Assembly (NCBI RefSeq): GCF_031755915.1 | Contig: NC_083382.1 | Location: 28,434,001 to 28,498,000, forward strand | Direction of reading: 5' to 3' | Length of the DNA: 64,000 nt | Origin: Ziziphus jujuba | Lineage: Eukaryota; Streptophyta; Magnoliopsida; Rosales; Rhamnaceae | Part shown: positions 25,184 to 34,342 of the stretch, one piece after another | How positions within the stretch are numbered: the first letter of the stretch is position 1 | How the letters are laid out: each line of letters begins with the position of its first letter | Translations under genes and position numbers: made by a program | Notes under the pieces: model-generated | Database searches by the model: none | What the model was told of the DNA's origin: nothing | What the model saw: only the letters and a program-made list of their open reading frames with translations

Positions 25184-25190
25184 TATAAAT
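25184..25190 (+). promoter_or_regulatory. TATA box of MMP copy 1
   Basis: TATAAAT in aactataaattagcg lies 72 bases before the ATG at 25256. The same core with the following ttagc is found before the other MMP copies, so it is a conserved promoter element. It also argues against the two ATGs farther upstream at 25154 and 25166. Confidence 0.7.
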
Positions 25191-25255
25191 TAGCGTGTCT
25201 ATATACAGTCTCTCCCTCACTTTATTCACTTTCTATACAACTTTACCCCACATCC

Positions 25256-26131
25256 ATGGCTGTTAATTTCCTCTTCCTCATCGTCCTCCTCCTAATACAC
25301 CACCTTCCTCTCAGAACTTTAGGCCACAACACAAACTTTCAATCCTTGAACTCCCTTCTCAGTTTACAAGGACTAAGCAAAGGCCACACAGCCAAAGACA
25401 TTCCAAACCTCAAACACTATCTCAAGAGATTCGGATACCTTAATAACTACGACGAGACAACCTTAAACAACAACAACAACCAGAAGGACTACTTTGACGA
25501 TGCTTTGGAGTCAGCAGTCAAATTGTATCAGAAAAACTACAATTTGAATGTCACAGGAAAGCTTGATTCTGCTACCATTAAGCAAATGTCACTTCCACGT
25601 TGTGGAGTTCCTGATAATGTCCAGTACGTAATTCCAGGAGCCAAATGGCCTCCTAACAAATACCATTTAACATATGCCTTCAACTCCAGCAAGCAACCAG
25701 CTCTTCCACCAGAAGATGTGAGGACTACCGTGGCGTTCGCATTCACACTATGGGCAAGAAATTCTGTATTTACGTTTCAGGAAGTGGATCTGGGTCAGCC
25801 CCATGATCTTGTGTTGGGTTTCCATCAGGGTTATCATGGTGATAATGGGCCTTTTGATGGGCCTTATGGAGTTTTGGCCCATGCAACTCCTCCAACGGAG
25901 GGGATATTGCATTATGATGTGGAAGAGTATTTTAGCATAAGTGACCCAGCGGGGGCTGGTAAAATTGATTTTTTATGGGTTTCAATGCATGAAATTGGTC
26001 ATCTCCTTGGAATGGGTCATAGTTTGGATCCCTTGGCGGTTATGTATGCCACAGTTACACCTGGAATGAGCAGGAAAAATTTGAATGCCGATGATGTTGC
26101 TGGCATACATACTCTGTATCTCACTCCATGA
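25256..26131 (+). CDS. Matrix metalloproteinase (plant matrixin, M10A), MMP copy 1, intact
   Basis: An intronless frame of 291 aa, as usual for plant MMPs. Residues 1-24 are a signal peptide. The propeptide carries the plant motif LKHYLKRFGYL (52-62), a peptidoglycan-binding-like helix (ALESAVKLYQKNY) and the cysteine switch PRCGVPD (114-120), whose Cys blocks the zinc. The catalytic domain has the Ca/structural-zinc loop (YHGDNGPFDGPYG, 193-205), the zinc site HEIGHLLGMGH (245-255) and the Met-turn methionine at 263. It ends soon after (YLTP), with no hemopexin domain, GPI signal or membrane segment, so it should be secreted. Expected role: zinc endopeptidase acting on extracellular proteins. 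The ATG at 25256 has the best context (atccATGGC) and lies downstream of the TATA box. An aataaa is at about 26334. Confidence 0.93.
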   Translation: MAVNFLFLIVLLLIHHLPLRTLGHNTNFQSLNSLLSLQGLSKGHTAKDIPNLKHYLKRFGYLNNYDETTLNNNNNQKDYFDDALESAVKLYQKNYNLNVTGKLDSATIKQMSLPRCGVPDNVQYVIPGAKWPPNKYHLTYAFNSSKQPALPPEDVRTTVAFAFTLWARNSVFTFQEVDLGQPHDLVLGFHQGYHGDNGPFDGPYGVLAHATPPTEGILHYDVEEYFSISDPAGAGKIDFLWVSMHEIGHLLGMGHSLDPLAVMYATVTPGMSRKNLNADDVAGIHTLYLTP

Positions 26132-27752
26132 GAGAAACCACTGATCATATATTCACTACAAGAAAAAAAGGGGGGAAAAAAAGGAAAAAAAAAAAAAAGA
26201 AAAAAAAAAAAGAGAGATAGAGCTGATTCAATAGTGGAAATATGTATATATATATATATATATATATATTAATTTGAGATAGATGGGAAAGGTGTTCTAT
26301 TTGAATATTGTAGTTAAAATCATTGATCATGCAATAAAATATCTGCACATTCCTGTAATAATGGATGGATAATAATATTATGATTTGATAATAGATATTC
26401 TACTCTATATGTTTGAATTATTAGTGATGATTCATATAATTCAGCGAACCTGAGGTGTTATATTACTTTTTTCTTAATTTAGTATTAATTTGACAAAGCC
26501 TTCTGATTTCTCCTGTAATGATAGGAGTTTAATCTGTAATATCCTAGATGAAAAATAAGAAGATTTATTTTATTTTATTTTTGTGAATTTTGTGTACAGA
26601 TATAGCTTAATAATATCAATAGAAATAACTTTATTTTAAAAGGGGTAGTAATTGTTTTACGGAAAATAACTAATTTATGTGCAAAACTACACAAAATGAT
26701 TTTCAGAAATCAGTGTATATTTTTCAAGTCAATCGGATCAAAACTAATTTATTATCAAATTAAAAATATAATCAAATAAGGAAATTTGGCAGCAAAACAT
26801 ATGATCAACATGCTACTTAAATGAATTAAGAGTAAGCAAAAAAAAAACATAAATAGGCATTGTGGCACCGGCTGAGAATACAGAGTACACATTTTGTATA
26901 AATCAATTAACAATATTCTACTTAAAATGTATCCATATTTACTTTTCGTTATTATTCAATCTTAAAATATGTATAATCTGTGGTTAATTTATTCCTCGAG
27001 GCAAAGGAAATAGGTTTGATGAAACGATAGATTTTAATTTCTTTAATAAATTATTGTTAATATTGCATTGATTAAAAGTTATTTTGTGAAAATAAACGGT
27101 AACGGTTAAAAAAGGTGTGGTTGATCCATGATGAGGCAGTGTAAGGAATTGGAATTGTGTTCTTATCGGAAACTAACAAAGGCAAGGTTCTAAAAGGGGT
27201 ATATGAGGCACTTGACTATTTCTTAATTTAATCAATTATGATTTTATCCACTCATCTTTCAAACTTCACATATAAAGGAAATCTAACCCATTTACCATGT
27301 CTCACCATATTAATTTGACATTTATTAGTTTTGAGGAACTCCTGGTTAGAAGTTACCTCCGCTAAAAGATATAAGACTATGGTAACTAAATTGGTGTCGG
27401 CTATTGTTGACTGCTTTTTTGAGGGCTCTTAGCCTTAAGCCCAAGCGCCGGATTGCACTCGATAATGCTTCTGCTACTGAAAGACGAAGTCCTTGCTCAT
27501 GACTACCAGCTTGCACACTCCTAACATTCCCTAACTTCGGCAAGGCAACAAAAAAAGTAAGCTCTTAGCGCTTCTTTGGCAAAGACTACTCAGCTCTAAG
27601 CCCACCTCCTTGACTACATCGTGATAACCGCCTGCCTTTCTTGATAGAAGAAGTAGTGCAGTAAGGGCCTCGGGACATAGAAAGTAGGCAATCACTTATT
27701 ATTAGCTATCTTCGTAGGTTTAGTGTTTGTTTTAATATTTTTATGCCTCGTG
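26132..27752. other. Intergenic; right flank of duplication unit plus organelle-like fragment
   Basis: The first part is the MMP copy 1 3' UTR with A-rich and (AT)n tracts. Sequence to about 27190 is matched by DNA beyond MMP copy 2: about 26440-26930 with 32330-33260, and 27025-27190 with 47325-47480. From about 27330 to 27747 composition changes to GC-richer, unique-looking DNA. No gene is supported. Confidence 0.55.
27330..27747. other. GC-richer foreign-looking segment, possibly organelle-derived
   Basis: About 420 bases with near-balanced composition (for example ctctaagcccacctccttga and gtagtgcagtaagggcctcg) stand out from the AT-rich surroundings. The style resembles plant mitochondrial intergenic DNA, but I cannot name a gene in it. 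Ending exactly at the LTR element at 27753 is probably coincidence. Confidence 0.3.
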
Positions 27753-30568
27753 TGTAACAACCCGTTCCGAACCATGTCGGAATTTTTGCACGTTGACCGA
27801 GGTTGACCGTTGACCGAAGAGGTCAAAAGTTAACTTTTTGACCCGGTTGGAATTCTAGGTTGACTGAGGTACCCTTACAAAGTACACGTTGGCACGAGTT
27901 CATAAACTGGTAGCACGTTGAAAACGGAGCTACGGTTTGAAAGTTATGAGCAAAACAAGTTGAAGTCCAAACTGTCCAAGGGGTGCCGGAGTTGACTTTT
28001 TATTCATGCAAGGTTGAGTGTTGACTCATGCATGGTTGTGAAGTGCTCGTCGATACGAGTCCGTAGACTAGCGGCACGTCCGACTTGGACATGTGGTTTG
28101 AAAGTTATGGACCTGTAGAGTTTTTGGTTTGAAAGTTATGGACCTGTAGAGTTTTTCAAACACCGTATTATTTTAATATTATTTTTTTAAACGTGTAACG
28201 ATGTGCCACGTGTGACTTAATGAAGGTGACCATGTGTCACCATGTTGAGAAGCCACATGTCAACCATGTGTAATATCAAGTTATTTTTATTATTATTTTA
28301 AATAATAATATTATTATTTGATTATTTAATTAATTTGAATTTATTTCTTTTTTATTTTCCTTTTTCTTTTTCTTTTTCTTTTCTTTTTCCCACGTGGGAA
28401 AACAGCTTTCTCTTTCTTTTCCTTTCCTTTCCTTTCTTCTTCCCCGAACCATCAAAAAACCAGAGGAATTTTCTCCCACCGGCCGTCTCTCTCTCTCTCT
28501 CCCGTGTTTAGCTTTTCCGGCCACCCATACACTACACGCGCCAGCCACCGTCCAAACCCACACGCCGGCGAGCTCACCAGCCAAATTTGGCTGCCGGCCA
28601 GCCGGCGACGCGCCTAGATCGGGCCGGTGAAGTCGCAGAGGCCGGTTAACTTTTTCCGGCGATTTCGCCGTATTCCGGCCAGCCCAGTCCGAATTAAGCC
28701 TCCTCTCCCCCTATTTTGGGTCCTCTGAGTCCAAATATAGCCTTCAATCTCAAAAATTCGAAGCAGTTTGTGAGATACGAGGAATTGAAAACCGACCGAA
28801 GCTTTCTGACCAAATTCCGGCCACCTCCGGCGGAATTGGGGTCGATGGAGACCGGATTTGTAATCCTCGTCGCTCAAGCTTCGATTCGGTATATTATTCG
28901 CCTATTTTGGTTAACGTTTGTGTTTTGACCCCCCGGGTACCGGGTATTATTTACCCGATTTAAAATATTAATTTATTTGACTGTGTGTGAATTGTGTTCT
29001 AGGAGCACCGGTGAGTCGTGGAATTGATCCCATGGGGGATCATGGTTTAATTGCGTGCTCCAGGTGAGTGACCCACCTTCAAAAATTATTTTGGGCAATT
29101 AATTATGTTTAATTGGTATTTAAATTATGCTCATGTGGTATGATTTAATTATGGTTTTATTGTGGTTTAATTTATTTATTATGCATGAGCAAAGTGTATT
29201 TCGGTAGTATTTGTACGTGGTTTTAAGTATTATTTTTCGGGCATAATTGGGTTAAATATTTTACGAAAATATTTGTTTAAATTTTATAAATTATGCTCGC
29301 GGTATTTTTATGGTTGCATTTCGTACTTCGAGAAAATTGTGGTTTGTTGGTTATCAATGTTTCGTACCGATTTATTAAATAAAAATATGTGTGATGGTAA
29401 GTGTGAGAATTTAATGTATTTCCCACGGTAATTTTGGAAAACGGTACGGTTGGTTAATAATGTTTATTTTTAGACGCACTCATACAGTATTGGTGTTCTG
29501 GTGTATGGACACGTGGTAGCGCGCATGTATTATGTGGTTTAGCGCGCGATTATTATTTCTCCCGTTGTTGCCATTGGACCGTGGGCAGGCAAGTTTGTTA
29601 TTGGCCACAGCCGCCCCCCTCCTTGGCCGGGAGATGGTTTCAGCAGCGGTACTGTCGGGACGCCGAAGTGCCGTTTGCAGGTTTCCCTCTTTAACCCCCC
29701 CGCCAGTCGGTGCTCGGGACGCTGGGTATCGGAGGGCATCACCAGTATATGGTGTGGTGCGTCAGGTGTAATTTGCAAATAATGTTTAAACCCCAAAGGT
29801 GTTCAAAAAATTAATTACTATAATTTATTATATTTTAATTATATATTGGGGTATGTATTTATTTATTTATTTATTGTTTATCAAATGGTTTAATCCTTTG
29901 GTTTTCGGGAAGTATGTTCATCGGGTTTTGTGAAATTGTTTTAAAAAGGAAATATTTCAAACGGAGTGATTGGTGAGAGTTTTGAGGGAAATTATTATTT
30001 CCAACAGTTATTATTTATTTATTAATTGTTGGTATTTATTTAATTTCCTTAATTGTTATTATTATTTTATTATCATTAAAGGTGTTCAGTAGTTAGGGTC
30101 ACTCACTGAGATGATTAGCATCTCACACTCTTAAATTCCGTTCCCTTAGGTCCAAGTTGGAGACGTTGATTGTCCGGGGCGAGCCCAACGTCTCAGTTCG
30201 TTGCTGAAGGTTCAAGAAGTTTTTCTTCCCTTTTTCCTCTCGAACTTGTATTGCTTCTTTATTTGTTATTTTATAAATTCTACATTTATTTGTATAATGC
30301 TCTGTATACTGTATTGGACGTGTAGTTGTTTTTATGCACTGGGTTGCTGCTGTTATTATTTGAAGTGCTGAAATTTGTGGAATAACTTATAGTTTGTGGG
30401 AGGAATAAGGGGGTGATTATAGAAGTGTGTTTTCAGTGCAGGTAATTTTTGATAAGTCCTACCCTTAGGGAGGTGCTGCCGGATTTTTTGTTGGAAGGTT
30501 TGGTGGTATTTTCCTGGGATCAGGGCTTGTCTAGGGTTCCGGGAAGGAATTCTGGACGGGTCCTGACA
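27753..30568 (+). mobile_element. Solo LTR copy 1 (2.8-kb LTR family)
   Basis: It starts TGTAACAACCCG and ends GGACGGGTCCTGACA, with target duplication tcgtg/ttgtg (27748-27752 and 30569-30573; the single difference is a CpG to TpG change). Internal order: ttgacc-rich repeats (27790-27850); two CACGTG motifs (28207-28212, 28391-28396); a pyrimidine-rich tract; a GC-rich block (28480-28900); a short segment bounded by splice-like signals (29003-29063); an AT-rich domain; a hairpin at 30107-30125. No gag, pol or other retroelement gene. The long LTR length and TGTAAC start suggest Ty3/gypsy ancestry, which is inference. Confidence 0.85.
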
Positions 30569-31193
30569 TTGTGTCCATTGGTATTTTGTACATTTGGATC
30601 CTACTTCAGTATTGGTTTGTATTTACTATTTTATTCAGACCTTGTGCCATGTTTGAGTTGTTTGATGATGCTATGTGGCTTACTTGATCTCTAAGTCATG
30701 CAGGTAGATCCCTGGTATGCATTTTGTCAGATTGATATCGAGCAATTTTTTAAGAATATTGTTTATATTTCTTATACAACATGTTTATTTTTACAATATA
30801 TATTTTCATTGAAGATATTTTATTAAAAAAGCGATCTTAATTGATGTTTATGGAAGATAAATTTTCATTATTTGGCTGGAAATAAATATCTTAGGAATAA
30901 AACCATAACATGGCAGGTGAGTGATCAAAATGTAATCCAAATATTTTCTCATTTCATACTATTAGACAAACATAATAACTTAGTGCAATGACAACTAAAA
31001 TTTTATACTTGTGTCCAAAAAGAGACTCTAATTTAGAATTGCTTTCCAAAATTGTCACGTGCAAAAAAATATAAGGGTGATAAGATTTCCATAAATGTTA
31101 ATTGAAAACAGAGCATTTAATTTTTTTATTCCCCTAAATTTTAGCGCTATGATTACCAAACTATAATTTAAAATGTCCATATACAATCTCTTA
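30569..31193. other. Intergenic; 5' flank of MMP copy 2
   Basis: Bases 30569-30850 are unassigned. From about 30860 the sequence is a diverged copy of the flank upstream of MMP copy 1. The TATA box equivalent at about 31162-31170 reads tataattta instead of tataaatta, so the promoter has also degenerated. Confidence 0.6.
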
Positions 31194-32084
31194 ATGTATG
31201 CACTTTCTATGCACCCTACATCCGTGGCCGCTAATCACCCCTCATACTGCAAAGCCAATATCCTCCTCTTAATCGTCCTCCTAATACCACTTCCTCTAAG
31301 AACTTTAGGCCACACATTTCAATCCTTCAACTCCCTGAAGGGACTAAGGGACAATCGGCCAAAGACATCCCAAACCTCAAACGCTACCTCAAGAAATTTG
31401 GTTACCTTAATAACTACGACGAGGCAACTCTAAACAACGATCAGGACGACTACTTCGACGATACTTTGGAGTCGGCAGTCAAATTGTATCAGAAAAACTA
31501 CAATTTGAGTGTCACAGGGAAGCTTGTTTCCGCTACCATTAAGCAAATGTCACTTCCACGTTGTGGAGTTCCTGATAATGTCCAGTACGTAATTCCAGGA
31601 GCCCAATGGCCTCCTAACAAATACCATTTAACATACGCCTTCAACTCCAGCAAGCAACCAGCTCTTCCACCAGAAGATGTGAGGACTACTGTGGCTTTCG
31701 CATTCACACTATGGACAAGAAATTCTGTATTTTCGTTTCAGGAAGTGGATCTGGGTCAGCCCCATGATCTTGTGTTGGGTTTCCGTCAGGGTTATCACGG
31801 TGATAATGGGCCTTTTGATGGGCCTTATGGAGTTTTGGCCCATGTAACTCCTCCAACGGAAGGGGTTATTGCATTACGATGTGGATGAGAATTGGAGCAT
31901 CGCTGACCCACCAGGGACTGGTCTTCTATGGGTTTCACTGCACGAAATTGGTCAGCTTCTTGGAATGGGTCATAGTTTGGATCCCTTGGCGGTTATGCTT
32001 GCCAGTATTACACCTGGCATAAGAAGGAAAGATTTGAATGCTGATGATGTTGCAGGCATACATGCTTTGTATGCTACTCCATGA
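31194..32084 (+). pseudogene. Matrix metalloproteinase pseudogene, MMP copy 2
   Basis: A close relative of MMP copy 1 with several lesions. The ancestral ATG is GTG (31224-31226); in-frame ATGs at 31194 and 31209 could substitute. A 4-base deletion near 31346-31350 shifts the frame in the propeptide. One extra base near 31862-31866 shifts it again in the catalytic domain. A small in-frame deletion removes part of the segment before the zinc helix. The zinc site reads HEIGQLLGMGH, the second zinc-binding His replaced by Gln (31953-31955). The cysteine switch PRCGVPD remains. It ends in ALYATP at the family's usual place. It cannot make an active protease as it stands. The middle third is far more similar to copy 1 than the rest. 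Confidence 0.92.
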
Positions 32085-34342
32085 GAGAGACCAGTGATCA
32101 TAATTATATATTCACGACAAGAAAAGAAAAAAAAAAAAAAAGAAAAAAGAAAAAAATAAAAACACTTTGTAAATGGTGTTGTATTTGAATATATGGTACT
32201 TAAAATCTTAGAGCATGCAATAAAATATTCCTGTTCTGTGTAATCGATAGAGAATATAAATCTTATGATTGACAATAGATTGATAATCCTTTCCGTTTCG
32301 AATTATTAGTGACGATCCATTTGTTTAGTTAATTCTGCGAACTTGAAATGTTATATTACTTTTTACTTAATTTAGTATTAATTTGGCAAAGCCGTCTGAT
32401 TTGTCATACAATGATAAGAGTTCATGTGATCAGGTGAGAACTAAGAAGAATATATATATATATATATATAATATGAATTTTGTATGCAGATATAACTTAA
32501 TAATATCATTAGTTAATAACTTTTTTTTAAAAGGGAAAATAATTGTTTAACGGAAAATAACATTTAATTTCTGTGCAAAACTACAAAAAATGATTTTCCA
32601 TAGAGAAGAAACGGCAAGCTAGGGTTTACAGAGGTTGAAGAAGATAGAAGAGAAAAAAAACAAGAGAGAAGAGGAAAGAGAGAGAGAGAGAGTCTAGAAG
32701 CTTCGTGTATTATTCTTTTTCTATATAAAAAAAAGAGCAATAACAGAATATGCAGAAATTAGGCTTATATACCAGAAAAAGAAGCTTAACTAATTAACTA
32801 ATCCTTTTTCTACCAGTAATTGAACAACACGTGGTAAGTATATTAAAGATCCTCCATTACCAGAAAAACTAAACAACTTCTTACGTGGACCACCAGTAGA
32901 CACATATTGACACAGCTCACCATAAATTTATAACACTACACTGATACACCGATACAGAAATATAACCACTGATATAGAAATATAACCACTGATATTTTCT
33001 CTAATATTCATAGACCAAGAGTATAGTTTACAAATCAAGGGGATCAGAACTAATTCATTATAATATTAATTTCGCAGCAAAACATATTAAGAGACCATGT
33101 CACTTAAAATGAATTAAGAATACCCGTCTTATTATTATTGTTGTTGTTGTTTGAAAGGGTATTAATAGTTTCATGATATAAAGAAGAAAAATTAAAGGGG
33201 TGTAGTGGCCTAGGCTGAGGATAGAGAGTTTGGAGTACACATTTTGTATCAAATCCATTAACAATATTATTGTTGATGCCGAAATTTTGTTTCCCTGTGA
33301 AATTATGGATGAAAACTATCATTTAAAACACTTATAAAATGTTTGATTGTTGTTTTTTTAGAATAACTTTTGAGATAGTAATGAAAAATAAAAATTAGAA
33401 AATAACATTTTTTTTTTTTTTTGTTTTCCATTGTTTTGGAAACAATTATAACACAATAAATAGTCATCTGAATGACTAATTTGATATCATCCAAGAGAAT
33501 GAGGCCCCATGATCACCTAAATGGGGTTAGGCTCAAGACTACTTGAACGGGATCGGGGCCAGGAACATCTAATGAGCTTTGTTGTCTAATGAAAGCCCTA
33601 ACAGGGTTCAGGACTACTGAAACGCGCTTGACACATGATATTGCTTGAATGAGTTAGGTATATAGGACTGCCCAAATGTGTTAGACACCTATGATTACTA
33701 TTACGAGTCTAGTCCTGGATTGTTACACACCTTTTGTTTTTCCAAAATAATAGCAAATTATTTTTTATTCTTTATTTTGTAAGCAATGTTTTGAAAATAA
33801 AAAAGAAAAAAAGAAAAAAGAAAACACGGCCAAATGAGCCTTTTTAGTTTACCTAAGTTCTTACTTTGTACACAAGAGCCGTGCTGCTTGAATCCCTAAA
33901 CAGTTTAGACCTTCTCCTAAGATCCAATGTGAGGTTGAAAACCAACCTAAAAACAAAGAAGAACATCATATGAGTGCAACACAAACCCTCCAACGCTTAA
34001 GTCATAAAGAAACTCAACAAGGTTACTCTACCTAAATTCTAGCAAAGTAAGGATAAGTGAAGATGAAAAGAGCCCATTTGAAGAATCAAACCTGGTTTTA
34101 CTTATACGAGGTAAAGAAATGTGGATTTGCACCGTGTGGCATCCAAGTTGTGGGATAAAGGCCACTTAGACCTTCCAATAGGTTCTGGAGTCTTCTTTGC
34201 TAGGTGAAAGGGCTCTCAACCTTTTGTGAGATGACAGCTGGCAATAGTGACAGACTTTGTTTGTTTGTAGCATGAGTATTGTCTTGCTTTGGGCCATTTG
34301 ATTGTCCTTTTTGGCTCATATGATATTCTCAGATTGGCTAAG
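32085..34342. other. Intergenic; flank of MMP copy 2 with an insertion and unassigned repeats
   Basis: Bases to about 32595 and 33020-33270 align with the flank of MMP copy 1. Bases 32600-33015 have no counterpart and look like an insertion. From about 33290 to 34342 is DNA absent from the copy 1 flank: a degenerate repeat (33490-33720, recurring gactacttgaac and gactactgaaac) and unclassified sequence. An (AT)n run is at about 32449-32471. No gene. Confidence 0.5.
32600..33015. mobile_element. Probable insertion in the copy-2 flank, unclassified
   Basis: The sequence interrupts the match between the flanks of MMP copies 1 and 2. On the minus strand it runs from a tgttataaatttatggtgag-like end, through a ttatatag motif, to a CT-rich, gtaaaccctagc-containing end. 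That layout looks like a copia-type LTR, but ends and target duplication could not be confirmed. Confidence 0.35.

Noticed and set aside
25154..25255. Upstream ATGs that would extend MMP copy 1 by 34 residues
   Set aside because: They lie before or at the TATA box, and the extension would bury the signal peptide.
29532..29796. Short frame with LPLDRGQASLLLATAAPLLG repeated in several LTR copies
   Set aside because: Conserved at nucleotide level because the LTRs are related; frames break at different points and both strands are open, so no coding claim.
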